From NCBI GenBank assembly GCA_902729315.2, contig LR746278.1:2358501-2422500 (forward strand): a stretch of 64,000 nucleotides of DNA. The letters run 5' to 3'. The stretch is from Spirodela intermedia. Lineage: Eukaryota; Streptophyta; Magnoliopsida; Alismatales; Araceae. Shown piece after piece: positions 13,572 to 28,813 of the stretch (the first letter of the stretch is position 1; each line of letters begins with the position of its first letter). The translations under genes and the position numbers were made by a program. The notes below the pieces were generated by a model, which saw only the letters and a list, made by a program, of their open reading frames with translations, made no database searches and had not been told where the DNA came from.

Positions 13572-14761
13572 GACAAAGATCTAGTTGGGCTCAGGCCAAC
13601 AACTGTAACCACTATTCAGAGACAGAGGGACCAGATGGCAGCAATGGCCCAAAGACTAGACCAAAGAACACTAAGCCAGATCAGAGCGGCAGCATGAATA
13701 GTTGGCTCAAATCAACATAATCAATGGCTTGATCAGAAGCAGTCACAGACCCAACCAAGATAACCAACCTGACCACCTTAAAGAGGCAAACCCCGACACT
13801 AGAGAGGAGAGTTGTCATCTTTAATTGGCTACCCCGAGGGCTCCCCAAGCTCCTCTAGTTAACCCCCCCCACCCTTCAACTCTTCCCCATCCAAACTATT
13901 CTTTCCCTTTGTTACGTTCATCACCCCTCTCTTTTCATCTTCTAAATTGTCTGTTTTAGAAGACTTTACACATCACCTTGTTCTTAATGCTGGCTTCTTG
14001 ATCTAGGTGAATTAGATTTTCTAAGTGGCATACCTACTTTTATGAGGTCAAAATTAAGTCAAAATAGTAAACTCCAAAAGCAAACCTACTTTTATTAAAT
14101 TAAAATTAAGAGGTGGGGAGTCCCCAAAAGCAAATACACTCCAAGAAATAAAATAAAAATTCTAAAACAGCATAAACGAAAATAATAAATTAATAAAAAA
14201 ACAAATCAAACTATGAACGACCAACTTGGGTTGGGTCAGTATCTCGTGCTTTATTAGGACCCAATAAGATTTTGGGCCGTCTTTTAACATTCTCTTTTTT
14301 ACGGCTCAATTAGTATTCTTACCTGCTTTATGACGTCGCTCCCTCTCTATGATCATATAGGTTAGATGAAGGGATATAGATGAGGAGAACATGATTTGTG
14401 GGGGTGGTAGAATGAAGGGAGAGTAATTACTTGATCGGGAGGAGAGGGAAAGAGCTATCAAAAGCCAAGAGGACAAGGAGATGGGCAAGGAAGGAGAAAA
14501 TAATAGACGAGCAAGAGAGAGGGAGAGAGAGAGAGAGAGATGGCCAAGGGAGAAGAATAGTAGATGATGCAGAGGGTGAGAGAGAATAAGATCACCTAGG
14601 GTCACAAGACAGAATTTGTCGTGGCTTATGGCCGCAAGACAAATGAACAAATGACGTTGTACACAGAATAATCCATCAAAAGAAAGAACTGGACTCTCTC
14701 TCTCTCTCTCTCTCTTCCTTCCCTCTATCTTTATCTCCCTCTCTCGCTCACTCTCTCTATA
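13572..14761. other. Intergenic sequence 3' of peroxidase B
   Basis: No gene is seen. 13,572-14,030 may be derived from gypsy material. 14,030-14,761 is almost the same as 30,490-31,228 behind peroxidase D, including a (GA)n tract near 14,510-14,540 and a CT run near 14,694-14,714, and is the 3' flank of the duplicated minus-strand peroxidase. Confidence 0.6.
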
Positions 14762-16122
<1,361 letters not shown>

Positions 16123-16196
16123 TCTCTCTCTGTCTCTCTGGGAACTCACTCTCCGTTTAGAAGGACGAAGTGACCTTGAACGATCTCAAGCCGTGC

Positions 16197-16203
16197 TTAT
16201 ATA
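16197..16203 (-). promoter_or_regulatory. TATA box of peroxidase B
   Basis: TATATAA on the minus strand, about 75 bp upstream of the ATG, inside a block (GTATATAAGCACGG) that also occurs upstream of copy D and, slightly altered, of copies C and E. Conserved position and sequence support a core promoter. Confidence 0.7.
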
Positions 16204-17391
16204 CACATCTCCAAGAACTCATCTCGCCACCTCGCTTGGTTTCTTTGTAAATGTCGGAGAGTACTTGACAGCTGGATGGCAGATCCCTTTTGGGATCAAA
16301 TCAATTGGATTTAGACGGCTGACGTTGATCTCTCTCTCTCTCTCTCCCTCTCTCGCTCGAGAATATGACGGGGTGGGTTTGACTAGGTCTGGCGCGTGGA
16401 GGCCACACGCCTCGGCGGCTATTCTGCGTGCTGCCGCCGACCGGGTTTGGACTTCTGCATGTCATGGCGTGCGTAAGCACGTAGCAGATTTCTCCACCAT
16501 TACATAGGATTTCTTTGTTGGGAGGGCTCAGCGACTCCCGATAGGACAAGCTACCTTGTGGCAGTCCGCAGTCCAGTTTCCTGTACCGAATCCATCAAAT
16601 TCTTCGTCCTTTTGATCATGCTCGAATATTTTATCATATGAAGTGACGAAGTTTCTCTGATCCGCTGACAACGTGGGGTTCGAAAGTTATGGCTCTTCAA
16701 CGCCACCATATTCCTAATCATCTTCCGAGTCTTCTTTCTTCCCTGGTTTCTCTCTGAGGATCGGCGCTGAGAACTCCGTGTGAGATCCTGAAGCATCAGA
16801 AGCTTCGAGTTCTCCTCTACCATTGACCACACGCCCAGAAATAAAAAGGTCCAGAACCTGTGTGCTCTCGACGCGCTTACGGGGCACGAGTGGCGGAGGA
16901 AGGATGAGAAGTCGGAGGAATATTCAGACCACAGCAGCGGCCGACGACCAACACCACCAACCATGTGTGAACACAATGGCCCGCTGACCATCTCCCAGAG
17001 ATGCCAAAGCTGGGGCTTGTGGAGGCGACGCGGCCTTTTTCATGGGTCCGATCTTCTCAATATCCGGCAAGGAAGCTGCAGAAGAGATGGGAGGGAGATA
17101 AAATCCTCCCTCGCTGAGGTCAGATGGAAATCAAAGCAAGAAAAAAAAAGTAGTTGATCGTTTAAAAGGGGTAAATACTAAACTCATCGACATTATATAT
17201 TCAGAAAAAGTGAATTAAAATAAATTTGCTTCAACCTTTCCCAGTGAGGGAGTCAATGGGCTGCTTGAGCTGAGACCACGTCCCGCCATGGACATAAAAC
17301 CAACGTTTAAAGGAGAAAAACCCGCAGCCCCCGAAGTATTGGTTTAGAGCTTTATAGCTCAATTATATTGTCATAAACCCTGGCCATCTCT

Positions 17392-17398
<7 letters not shown>

Positions 17399-17430
<32 letters not shown>
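17399..17430. repeat. (CT)n microsatellite
   Basis: A pure CT run of about 32 bp within the part of the B-C spacer that is absent from unit 3. Confidence 0.9.
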
Positions 17431-17433
<3 letters not shown>

Positions 17434-18877
17434 AGTATGTCCAAAGCGTGTCGAACCAGCTCTACCGGTGTACAGTACAGTCTAGATTCGAACCTATTTT
17501 CTGAAAGTTTCTACGGTCTGGAGCTTGAGCTAAGCCTGACAGTAAATCAAGATATTCGAACCTATGCTCCAAGTGTGAAGATACGAAAAAAGAGGCGTAG
17601 TTAGCTCGAAGCTCATTACAAACGAGTTAAGTAAATCAAGATCTTTGACGTGGACCTCTTTCTAGAAGCCATGAGATATGATATGCCAGTTCATCTTCCC
17701 TTTCTCTCCAAAGTCTTCTTTGCGCGTTGGAAGAAACACATCTCATCGCCGTCATCAACTCTCACTGCATCGTCCTGCCCTGGGCTATGAGAGGACCCCA
17801 TTCTTTATGTCATGTCGGGGGTGACCCATGGGATGGCCGTCCATTCCAAATTAATAGTCGCTTCACCTCTACGGACCATGAAGAACTGGGATATTATAAT
17901 GGTGGATTGGGTGCTGGATGAAAGTTGTCAAATCCCTTTAGATTAATTCTCACCCTCAGGTTGTTAAACCCATACTTTAATATGGGTAAGAAGAAAAGTC
18001 AATAAAAAAAGCTCAATAGAATAGATACCCGTATCTGCATGCACAGAGAGAGAGAGAGGGAGCAAACCATATCATCGTAGAACACGGTCGACAGAGCGTA
18101 ACATCGACTGATGGGTGTTGTTTACTTCTTTTTTTTCACAAGTTCATAGACTATTGGACGTAGTCAACCCGTTAAATGTCTTTTTCAACTGGGTAATTAG
18201 AAAGGTTTACGAAACGAGCACCGTTACGGAGAAGAGATAGAGGGAGAAAGTGAGAGAGGGACAACTGTTTTAGTTGGATTATAACTCAAGGTCGTCGGGG
18301 CCACATAGACAACGTTAGGTAACAAAGCTCTGTCGCGCTTCTGTTCTTCGCTGATGCGACCAGTTCCTTCTGTGTCTCGATCTATCGCGTAGGCAAAGGT
18401 AGTTTGCTTGTGTAAAAGCCTTAGTGAGGTAAAATACTGACACGATACGCGGAGTACATCTAAATTTGGATGGAGATTGACTCGACCGCGGTGACGCTAG
18501 TGGCCGTTCGGACGTCTCTGTAGCTCACGCCGACGAGATTTGTCGTCTCCTTTGTTAGAAATCAAGGAGAACAGAAGGGAATCCCGTGTGGCGCTCATCG
18601 AGGCAGTCCTCAAGGCGCGTGGTTTCCACAAGCCTACAAAACCTTGGGAGGCAAGGAGAAGATGACCTGGCCAAACCTACCCCGTAATATTCTCGAGAGA
18701 GCGAGCGAGCGAGAGAGATAGAGAGAGAGGCCCACATCAGTCGTCTAGATCCAATTCATCTAATCTGGAAAGTCATCTGCGATCCAGCTGTCAAGTCACC
18801 TCCTAATAAAAAAAAAATTGAGAGGACGAAGAAAAAAGAAACCAAGACAGATACGAGATGAGGTACTTTGAGATGTA

Positions 18878-18884
18878 CATATAA
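18878..18884 (+). promoter_or_regulatory. TATA box of peroxidase C
   Basis: CATATAAGCACGG lies about 70 bp upstream of the ATG, matching the block in front of B, D and E. The first base of the box differs (CATATAA rather than TATATAA). Confidence 0.65.
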
Positions 18885-18953
18885 GCACGGCTTGCGATCG
18901 TTCATGGTTACTTCATCCTTCTAAACGGAGAGTGAGTTCCCAGAGAGACACAG

Positions 18954-20289
<1,336 letters not shown>

Positions 20290-21516
20290 TATATATGTAT
20301 ATAGATATCAGGCATCGTGTCCTCTATCTCTCTCTTCTCTCTCTCCCTCTTTTTCAATATATAGTGTACAAAATGGAATAACCTCGATTTCATTGTTCTC
20401 GTTGAGTGGAAATGTGTGAGTTTTTTGAGAAAATAATCGTAGACTTATTTACCTTCCCCCCACCAAGATGGGTCTCGGGCAGGTAAATTCCGAATTTGTG
20501 CACCTTCTTGAATTACGAAGCGGTGTATCCATCTGCTGGATTCAAAAGACCGTGTAATAGAGCATAATGGGCCTTAAATATAAAGGACTAAGATTAGTAT
20601 GTAATCATTTTCTTGCACCTAGTTCATGTCTAATTTGATCATATTACGAAGTTGTACGATTGGTATGTAAGAGTTAGCTCATAGTATTTTCAACGAAATT
20701 GGACATTGACTTAATCTATATATATATCAGTTATCATGTGTTCATCAAAAGGTGATAAAATTCATGCTAATAACTCGGTCAAGATAGAGATAGAGAGATT
20801 ATTGGCATAAGATTACTTGTTTCAGATTAATCGCCACATCAGTAAATGTTTGCAAGGACATTGTGGATAGTGATGTGATGCTCATCATATTGAACATGAT
20901 TGTGGAATTTTTTTGTATATGCTAGATTATCGGTGTATTGTTTCTCGATTATGTCATGAAAAATTAGTCTTTAGAATAAAATTTGATGCAAAAAAATGTA
21001 AATGAGCACAGCATACAATAAGTTACTGTAAATGGTAACAAAGTATGGCGGCTGTCTATGCGTTGTCGTCACGAAAAAAACCAATGGGTTGACCAAATGA
21101 AGTCGAATCTGTCGCTGAGTGGAAATCCGGGAAAAACATACCTTGTTGACCCATTAAAGACACGCATTTCGGTAAGTAGTGATGAAAAATGAGATAAAAT
21201 CGCCTTCGGTAATGACAGATATTTAGTAAGACTACCTCTTTTTGACTTTTTCCTCTGCAAAGAACGATCGCTCGGTAACGACTCCCACCAAAATTCTCTG
21301 ACCCGATTCTCCGGCGATCTCCCCCCAACCACTCCCCCCGCATCGCCCACCGTCGCATCTCCCCCGCGCCACACCCCTCCCCCCCGTCGGTTGACTAGCC
21401 CCCCACTCCTTTCGCGCAGGGGCGCTCGTCCCTTTTCTCCATCGGGGATCCCGAACCGTACCACTCCCGCCGCCCGTCACCGCCCCTTGAACAGCCCGCG
21501 CATACCCAGCGGCCTG
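20290..21516 (+). other. 3' flank of peroxidase C and truncated FAX 5' leader (unit 2)
   Basis: No gene is seen. The segment is collinear with the region 3' of E up to about 37,365, ending in the GC-rich FAX leader region. At 21,516 the match stops and the fold-back begins, so the FAX leader donor, first coding exon and most of the following intron are absent from unit 2. The frames found on both strands in the GC-rich part are a by-product of base composition. Confidence 0.6.
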
Positions 21517-22078
21517 TTGAAGTAGCCCGACAGATTCTAAGGAGTCGGTTTACTATTTGAATAATTTATAGTCGAGTTTTCTCTATAAATAGAACCTAGA
21601 TTGCTATCCCCTTCAAGGCGCATGGAAATGGAATTCTGTAGAGCACATAAATCAATATGTCTTCATAGATCATGAGTTCCTCCTATACATCAACTTACGA
21701 TTGAGCTAAAAACTGATGTTCATCTGCATGCACTTCAAACATAAACTAAATTGATTCAACTCGTATGAGAACAATCTAATAAAATTCAAGAACTCCAGGT
21801 GGTTTGACACAGAATATACCGGATTAGGTTATGAGTTGAATCAATTTAGTTTATGTTTGAAGTGCATGCAGATGAACATCAGTTTTTAGCTCAATCGTAA
21901 GTTGATGTATAGGAGGAACTCATGATCTATGAAGACATATTGATTTATGTGCTCTATAGAATTCCATTCCCATGTGCCTTGAAGGGGATAGCAATCTAGG
22001 TTCTATTTATAGAGAAAACTCGACTATAAATTATTCAAATAGTAAACCGACTCCTTAGAATCTGTTGGGCTACTTAAA
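21517..22078. repeat. Large fold-back: two 246-bp inverted arms and a 70-bp spacer
   Basis: Left arm 21517-21762 and right arm 21833-22078 are near-perfect reverse complements, with only scattered mismatches. Both arms derive from the end of the FAX intron and the start of FAX exon 2 (compare 41,100-41,340); the right arm is in the native orientation. The spacer 21763-21832 is derived from the adjacent sequence. The structure sits exactly where the leader segment of unit 2 is joined to gypsy-derived DNA and replaces about 3.7 kb present in unit 3. If transcribed it would form a long hairpin. Confidence 0.88.
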
Positions 22079-22423
22079 CCATTGCTGGTCTCAAAATGTA
22101 TTTGGGCATATCTCACCCTCAACTTGATTGAGGGTCTTCCCTGCTCCAACAAATTTAATGCCGTGTTGGTCATGGTGGATAGGTTATGACATTTCATTCC
22201 TCTAAAATACTCATTTATAGCAAGAGAGTCGGCCTTTGTATTCATCAAAGAGATTTTCCAGTTGCATGAGTTTTCAAAGTCTTACATCTCTAACAAGGAG
22301 TATGTTATGGAGAGAATTATTCAAGCTTTCCAGCACTTCTCTATGGTGGACCAGCTCTTACCATCTGCAGATTGATGGACAATTAGAGGTGGTCAACTAA
22401 AGCATAGAAGCTTACATGCATTG
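22079..22423 (+). mobile_element. Ty3-gypsy integrase relic, part left of the copia insertion
   Basis: Collinear with about 10,975-11,320 of unit 1 and carrying the same decayed integrase phrases. It is cut at 22423 by the copia element and resumes at 27,596. Confidence 0.65.
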
Positions 22424-22636
22424 TGTTACGCAGAGTGAGCCTTCTATATTAGGCTTTACTTCTATTTTTCCTTCTATCCTATTATTAGATGTATTTTTCT
22501 TTTTTCAAGTTACCATTATTAGACCTTTTTGTAAAACTAAAAAGGTTTATTAGACGCCAATATAAATACTGGCGAACTGCCTTGAGAAGGGCTAAGTCAA
22601 TTTTTTCTTTTCTTGCTTTCATTGTATCTCGTGACA
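22424..22636 (+). repeat. 5' LTR of the copia element
   Basis: 213 bp, starting TGTTACGCAG and ending CTCGTGACA. It is diverged from the 3' LTR by several indels and substitutions, which indicates an old insertion. Confidence 0.88.
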
Positions 22637-22648
22637 TGGTATCAAAGC
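22637..22648 (+). other. Copia primer-binding site
   Basis: TGGTATCAAAGC directly abuts the 5' LTR. It matches the usual plant copia primer site complementary to the 3' end of initiator-Met tRNA (TGGTATCAGAGC) except for one base. Confidence 0.85.
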
Positions 22649-25600
22649 TTTCTCTCTAATCCTATGTGAAGACTGCCAACAGAAGATTAATCAAACTTGG
22701 TAGTGATGAAAATTCTATGCTGTAGGCAATGTCTCTTGGTAATCTTCTTCCTGTCTATAGTACTTGAAATCATGAGGTTTTTTGGTTGTAAGTAGACCGG
22801 TAGATTCTTTGGAGAGTCACTACACTATCATCATCTCTTGATGGTGATAGACATCTATGAATACACCATCGTCATTTCTTGATGGTGGCAGACATCTATG
22901 AATACACCATTGTCATTTCTTGATGGTGGTTGTCATCTTCAGTTTCTTGAATATAAACTATTACTCATTCCAAATTAGAGAATCTCTATTTGAGATTTTT
23001 TTGACTATTTGGTCATGGCTACAAAACATAGAGACAAAGGTCAGTGAATCTTCCTCTAGCTTAGGACATTTATTTGAAGTAATTAAGGAATGTTAAGACC
23101 TACTTAAAATTGTTAAGAGATTCTGATTTGACGGAATCAATTTGTTCCAATGGATATCGTATGTGGAACTTATTCTACGTGGGAAAAATTTGGATTGTCA
23201 CCTGATGCAATACTTGCCAAGTATTGACAACTCAGGATATTCTCGATGGAAAGAAGAAGAAACACTAATTCAATATTAGATGTTGGAAAATATTTCACCG
23301 AAGATAAGTGATCGATTCTTTTTTCTAAAATCTGTGAAGGAATTATGAGACAAGGTTCGTCGTGTTTACTCTACTAACATGATGAATCCCAAATTTATAG
23401 ATTGGTATATAAATCTCTAAATTTTGTATAAGGAACATTGATTGTTCTAAGATATGCCTGCGAATTAGAATCCGTATAGAGAGAAATCAACCGCTACAGA
23501 CTAATCAAGAACCCTAATATTGAAGAACGAAATTATATTATGAAAAACATGTTGTATAAGTTTCTAATGGGGCTAAATCAAAAGTATGAGACTCTAGTCA
23601 ATTAGATCCTTACTTGGAAAGTAATATCAGATATTGAAGAGGCAATTGTATTAACTAAACAAGAAGAAAATACTAAAAAATGGAGAAATGATTTAAAGAT
23701 AGAAAATGTTGAATTCAGTGCTCTTAAGGGTAAAGATACCTCTGGATTTAAAAAGGGGGATGGTAAAGTACCATTCATCAAAGGAGATTGTAAGACTGAT
23801 TTGAAGGCGACCTATTTTGCACTTAGTGTCGGAAAAATCGTCACACTAGAGAGGTCCCTAATATGTTGGAAGATCCATGACAAACCACCAAATTATGGTA
23901 GTTGCATTTGGCTAATGCTCAAAATGAAGATAGTGTTGAGCTCATGTTATATGGAAGAGTTAGTCAAGATGGATTTGCTTCCTATCAGCCTTCAAAGATT
24001 GGAAAACTCAGATAAGAAATTGAATAGTTGAGAAGAATCATTAACTCCACTTCCCTCGCACATGCTAGTAAGCATTTTCTTAAATGTTTTCCATTATGCT
24101 TAAATACACAATCATTGGCATTACCTTCACCCCAAAAAGTGTCATGGATCATTGATTATGGAGCTATTGATCATGTGACATCATATGCATCATTATTTAT
24201 AACATATTTATGAGGTATGTACTAATAATCGGAAAGATTACTACGAGTGGAGGTTTGTTACTTGTAGCTGGCATTGGATCAATTTATCTTGAGAAATTGG
24301 GGTCATTAAGATATGTTATGTATGTTCCAACATTAAATACACATCTATTGTCATTGAGAAAATTAAGTAAAAACTTGAATTGTCTAATATTATTTGACAA
24401 TAATTTGTGTTTCTTCTATGACAAGACCTTGGGTAGGAGGATTGGGCATGTTAGAGCACAGGATGGACTCTACTACCCAGGGCATATGGACAAGACATTA
24501 TTGACAAATTTCAGTCCAAACATTCCCACTTTTGCTTTTGCTTCTCCCTTGAACAAATTGTTGTTGTTGCCTTGTCGTTTAGGACATTCGTCCATAAAAG
24601 TACTTCCATACTTGTTTCCAAAACTATGTCTTGCAATTGGTGAATCTACTTTCATATGTGAACCTTGTCAAATGGCTAAGCAACGACAAATTTCACTTCT
24701 CTCTGCTGAAAATAAAAATGAATCCTCTTTTTACATAATACATTTTGATATATGGAGTCCATCTAGTGGTGTTAGGGACTTTAGATAGTTTGTCATCTTT
24801 GTAGATGAATGTACTAGGCTCACATGGATTTATCTAATAAAAATAAAATCCAAAGCCAATAGTGTCATTCAAAGTTTTATTAAGTTAACTCAAAATTAGT
24901 ACATCATAACCCCTAAGAAATTCCAATTAGACAATGCTAAAGATTTCTTCAATTCTATTGTCTCTAAATTTTTTTTCTGAGGAGGGCATTGTTCATGAAT
25001 CTTCTTGCCCTTATACACTTGAGCAAATTGGGGTAGTGGAAAGAAAGATTAGGCAACGATTGGAAATAACAAGGGTTGTCATGTTTAAAGCCCAAGTGCT
25101 AAAGTACTTATGGAGTGAGGTAGTACTAATGGCCACTCATCTTGTTAATCATCTCTCATTAGAATCATTATTATTTAAGACCCCCAAAGCCTTATTGTAG
25201 GGTCATTATTCGACTATGCAATATGGACCAGATTTACTTCTTCGAGTATTTGGGAGTGTTGCATACAACCATTAGTTTTAGAATAAACTGTCTAAATTTT
25301 CCCCTATAGCCATAAAGACAGTCTTTGTGGGTTATTCCAACACACAAAGAGAGTATAAATTATTATGACAATTAATGTCACATTTGATGAAAGTAGCATG
25401 TATTTCTAGTAGACAACAACTCAAGTATTTAGTTGTGATATTCTTATGCCAGAAAAACATGTTTTACACATTCAGATTCTTAAGGAGATTAATGCTCTTG
25501 AAACAATACCAACACCTCTACCTCTACTTCTACCAAATTGATTTGGTCAAAATTATTATCAAAGAAAGCCAAAGACAATTAGAAGGACTCATGAATAGGA

Positions 25601-27375
25601 TCTACCTAATGCAGCAAATGCCCATGAATAGGGTTTGCCCGATGTAGTAGATGCCCATGATTCTATTATTGAATGTGACAATTCATTAATTTATCAACAA
25701 AACCTTCTTATTACTCAAGGAGATGAAATCTACCTTATTGCTCTCCACAAAGGAACTAAAGAATGTACAAAGAAAAATGAATATCCATCATGCAATTATG
25801 TATCCTATCAACGTCTATCTCCACAATATAGGTTATTTTTTTCAGCTATTGATAAATACGTTACTCAAAATACTGATGAAGCTTTAAGAACCCCTCGATG
25901 GAAAAAAAGTAATGGATGAAGAGATGCTAGCTCCACAGAAGAATCAAACTTGAGAACTAGTGTTGCTTCCTAAAAGAAAGAAAACAGTAGGTTGTAGATG
26001 GGTAGATATCATTAAGTATGAATTTGATGGGGCTGTTGAGTGTTTTAAAGCTTGACTGTTGGCAAAAGACTTCACCCAATGTTATGATATTGATTATGTG
26101 GAGACCTTTCCTCTAATTGTGAAGATCGGAACAGTTTAGATATTAATATCATTGGTTGTGTATTAGGATAGTTCTCATTACAATTTGATATGAAAAATGT
26201 ATTCTTGCATGGAGAAATTTAAGAAGAAATATATATGGATCTTCCATTAGGGTACAAAGACTCAAATAATACTCTAAAAGTATGTAGAGTTAAGAAGGTG
26301 TTATATGGCTTAAAACAATCACCAGGAGTCTAGTTTGGCTGCTTAACCAAAACAATGAGAGCTTTGGGGTTCAAGCAAGTCAATGAAGATCATACCTTAT
26401 TTTATAAACAATGAGTTCACGAAAAATGATGATCTTACTTATATATGTCGATGACATGATTGTCACCGGAGATGATATACAAGAAATCACTTATCTTCAA
26501 AGATAGGTGACAATTTTTTTTGATATCAAAGTGTTAGGAATTGAGGTAGCTTGCTATCGTGGAAATTTATTCTTTATCTCAAAGAAAGTATATTATAGAT
26601 TTACTCAAATATACGGACATAAGTAATTGTGAACTATCATGTACACCAATTGATGTGAAGCATTGTATTGGGGCTTCAAAGGAGAGCGATCAAGTAGATA
26701 AGGGGTCTTATCAACGACTAATAGGAAAATTAATTTATCTATATCCCATACTAGACCGAATATTGTTTACTCAGTTGGAGTGTTAAGCCAATATATGCAT
26801 GACTTTAGGGAGGTGCATCATCAAGCTATTCAATGAGTTCTACCCTAACTTAAAGGAACAATTGGCATAGGAATCATGTTTTAAATGGGAGATTCTCTTA
26901 TAGTAGGCATCTATACCGATGTTGATTATGTTGGTTTAGTTGATGATAGGAGCTCTACTATTGGGTATTGTTGTCTCATTGGAGGAAATTTGGTCACTTG
27001 GCAAAATCAAAAATAGAGAGTTGTTGTTTGATCAAGTGCTGAAGTGGAATTTAGGGCTATGGAATTTAGAATTTGTGAAGTCATTTGGATAAAGAATATA
27101 CTAAATAACTTACAAATACCCATGGAATGTTCAATTACCTTATTTTGTGACAATCAGTTTGCAATAAGTATTGCACATGATCATGTTCAACATAACAAGA
27201 CCAAACACATTGAAGTAGATAGACATTTATTTAAGATAACCTTAAATCATGAATTTTTTGCACAGAGTATGTCTCATCTACAAATTAGTTGGCTGATATA
27301 TTAACTAAGGGCATTTCTACAACAGAGTTCTACAAACAAAGGAGCAAGCTAGGCATGAATGACATCCACGCACTA

Positions 27376-27388
27376 GCTTGAGGGAGAG
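27376..27388 (+). other. Copia polypurine tract
   Basis: GCTTGAGGGAGAG directly before the 3' LTR is the standard plus-strand priming site of plant copia elements. Confidence 0.8.
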
Positions 27389-27595
27389 TGTTACGCAGAA
27401 CAAGCTATATTAGGCTTTACTTCTATTTTTCTTTGTCTTATTATTAGATGTATTTTCTCTTTTTCGTGATCCTATTATTAGACCTGTACGTAATACTAGT
27501 AATGTTTATTAGACACCAATATAAACACCGGCAAATTGCCTTGAGAAGGGCTAACTCGGTTTTTCCTTTTCTTGCTTCCACTATATCTCGTGACA
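27389..27595 (+). repeat. 3' LTR of the copia element
   Basis: 207 bp with the same ends as the 5' LTR (TGTTACGCAG...CGTGACA). It is followed by TAGTG and then host-relic sequence that continues the unit 1 empty site. Confidence 0.88.
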
Positions 27596-28813
27596 TAGTG
27601 TTTTGCAGGAGATCAGCCACATCGATAGAATAGTTGACTGGCATGGGCAGAACTTAGTTCAATACCAAGTTCTATGCATCCATCGGAACCTCTCTATTCA
27701 AGATCACGCATGGACGTGTTCCCCTAGCCTTACTACGCTATGAACTGGGAGCAGCAGCCACAACATATCTCGACAAGCTACTATGGGAGTAGGATGAGGC
27801 CTTGGAACAGTTGAAGCACCATTTGACTCAAGCCTAGGCAAAGATGAAGCGATATGTCAATAGCCAGAGGTGCAACTTGGAATTTCAACCTTTGGCTATG
27901 CTTACATGCAATAATCATTGGCCCGACAACCCTACAAAAAACTTGCCCTTGATTTTTTTTGACTTATTTCAAGTCTTGGCATATCATTTGAATCTACTGT
28001 TGGAGACAACCAATCTACCTTGTGTTTCACATGTCCCAACTAAATCCTGCCAAAGGAGCAGGACCCCTCAGGCCTATTAGTGGGCTTTGACTAAATGAGG
28101 GGCTAACTTGGACAATGGAGCTTGTGGAAGTTTTGGCTGTCCGACATGAGGCCACAGGTCCGGAAGTCCTCATCAACTAAAAAAAACCTCCCCAATTGGA
28201 GGCCACAAGGGAGACCGCACGGAGCATTCAACACTAATTTCCTTAGTTTCACCTTAAGGACAAGGTGAGTGTCTTAGGTAGAATTCACAACCTTGTAGAC
28301 AAAGATCTAGTTGGGCTCAAGTCAACAACTGTAACCACTATTTAGAGACAGAGGGACCAGATGGCAGCAATGACCCAAAGATTAGACCAAAGGACACTAA
28401 GCCAGACTAGAGCAGCAGTATGAATAGTTGGCTCACATCAACAGAATTAATGGCTCGGTCAGAAGTAGTCGTGGACACAATCACAATAAATGACCTGACC
28501 ACCAATAAAGAGACAGACCCCGGCACTAGAGAGGAGGAAATTTTTTCGAGTCCAAGCTCCCCACGAGGAGAGGAGAGTTGTCATCTCTAATTGGCTTCCA
28601 TGAGGGCTCCCCAAGCTCCTCTAGTTATCCCCCCCCCCCCCCCCTCCATCTTCAAGTTTTCACTATTCCCTGTCCAAACTATTCTTTCCCTTTGTTCTGT
28701 TCATCACCCCTCTCTTTCCATGTTCTAAATTATCTGTCCTAGAAGATTCTATTCATAGTCTATTTAGTGAAAGTAAAGATCATTTTGGTTGTTCTTCTCA
28801 AGATGTTTCACCT
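27596..28813 (+). mobile_element. Ty3-gypsy integrase relic, part right of the copia insertion
   Basis: Collinear with 11,320-11,812 and 13,372-13,960 of unit 1. Translation pieces include EQLKHHLTQA, KMKRYVNSQRC, FQVLAYHLNLL and a terminal FHLKDKVSV-like phrase, typical of the integrase C-terminus of gypsy elements. All frames are broken. A C-only run occurs at about 28,630-28,643. Confidence 0.65.

Larger units (their letters stand above)
16123..18953. other. Divergent intergenic region between peroxidases B and C
   Basis: The two ends are inverted copies of the same core promoter and leader. Between them lies sequence collinear with 32,586-34,651 of unit 3, apart from about 670 bp at 17,262-17,930 found only here. 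CT runs occur at 16,331-16,358 and 17,399-17,430. Short open frames in this region are not conserved as protein between the two units. No gene is called. Confidence 0.6.
22424..27595 (+). mobile_element. Ty1-copia LTR retrotransposon, full length but degenerate
   Basis: A 5.17-kb element with both LTRs, a primer-binding site and a polypurine tract. Broken frames give the copia domain order: gag relics (about 23,000-23,760); protease (WIIDYGAIDHVT at about 24,145, where the family has D-S-G); pre-integrase (CEPCQMAKQ) and integrase (GVVERK near 25,030); reverse transcriptase (LYGLKQSP, and an intact YVDDMIVTGDD near 26,450); and RNase H (LFCDNQFAIS and NKTKHIEVDRH near 27,150-27,220). Many stops and frameshifts make it inactive. 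It sits inside the gypsy relic. Unit 1 has the empty site at about 11,320. Flanking 5-mers CATTG and TAGTG look like a diverged target duplication. Confidence 0.9.

Noticed and set aside
14306-14650. 114-codon minus-strand frame, repeated at 30781-31119
   Set aside because: Leu/Ser-rich because of a GA/CT microsatellite, with length changing by repeat number between copies. Not a gene.
16551-16991. 146-codon minus-strand frame in the B-C spacer
   Set aside because: The equivalent in the D-E spacer is interrupted and much shorter, with no protein-level conservation and no family resemblance.
21056-21480. Minus-strand frames of about 100-130 codons, similar at 36907-37385
   Set aside because: Similarity comes from the DNA duplication of the FAX leader region. 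The unit 1 counterpart is broken and the peptide is low-complexity.
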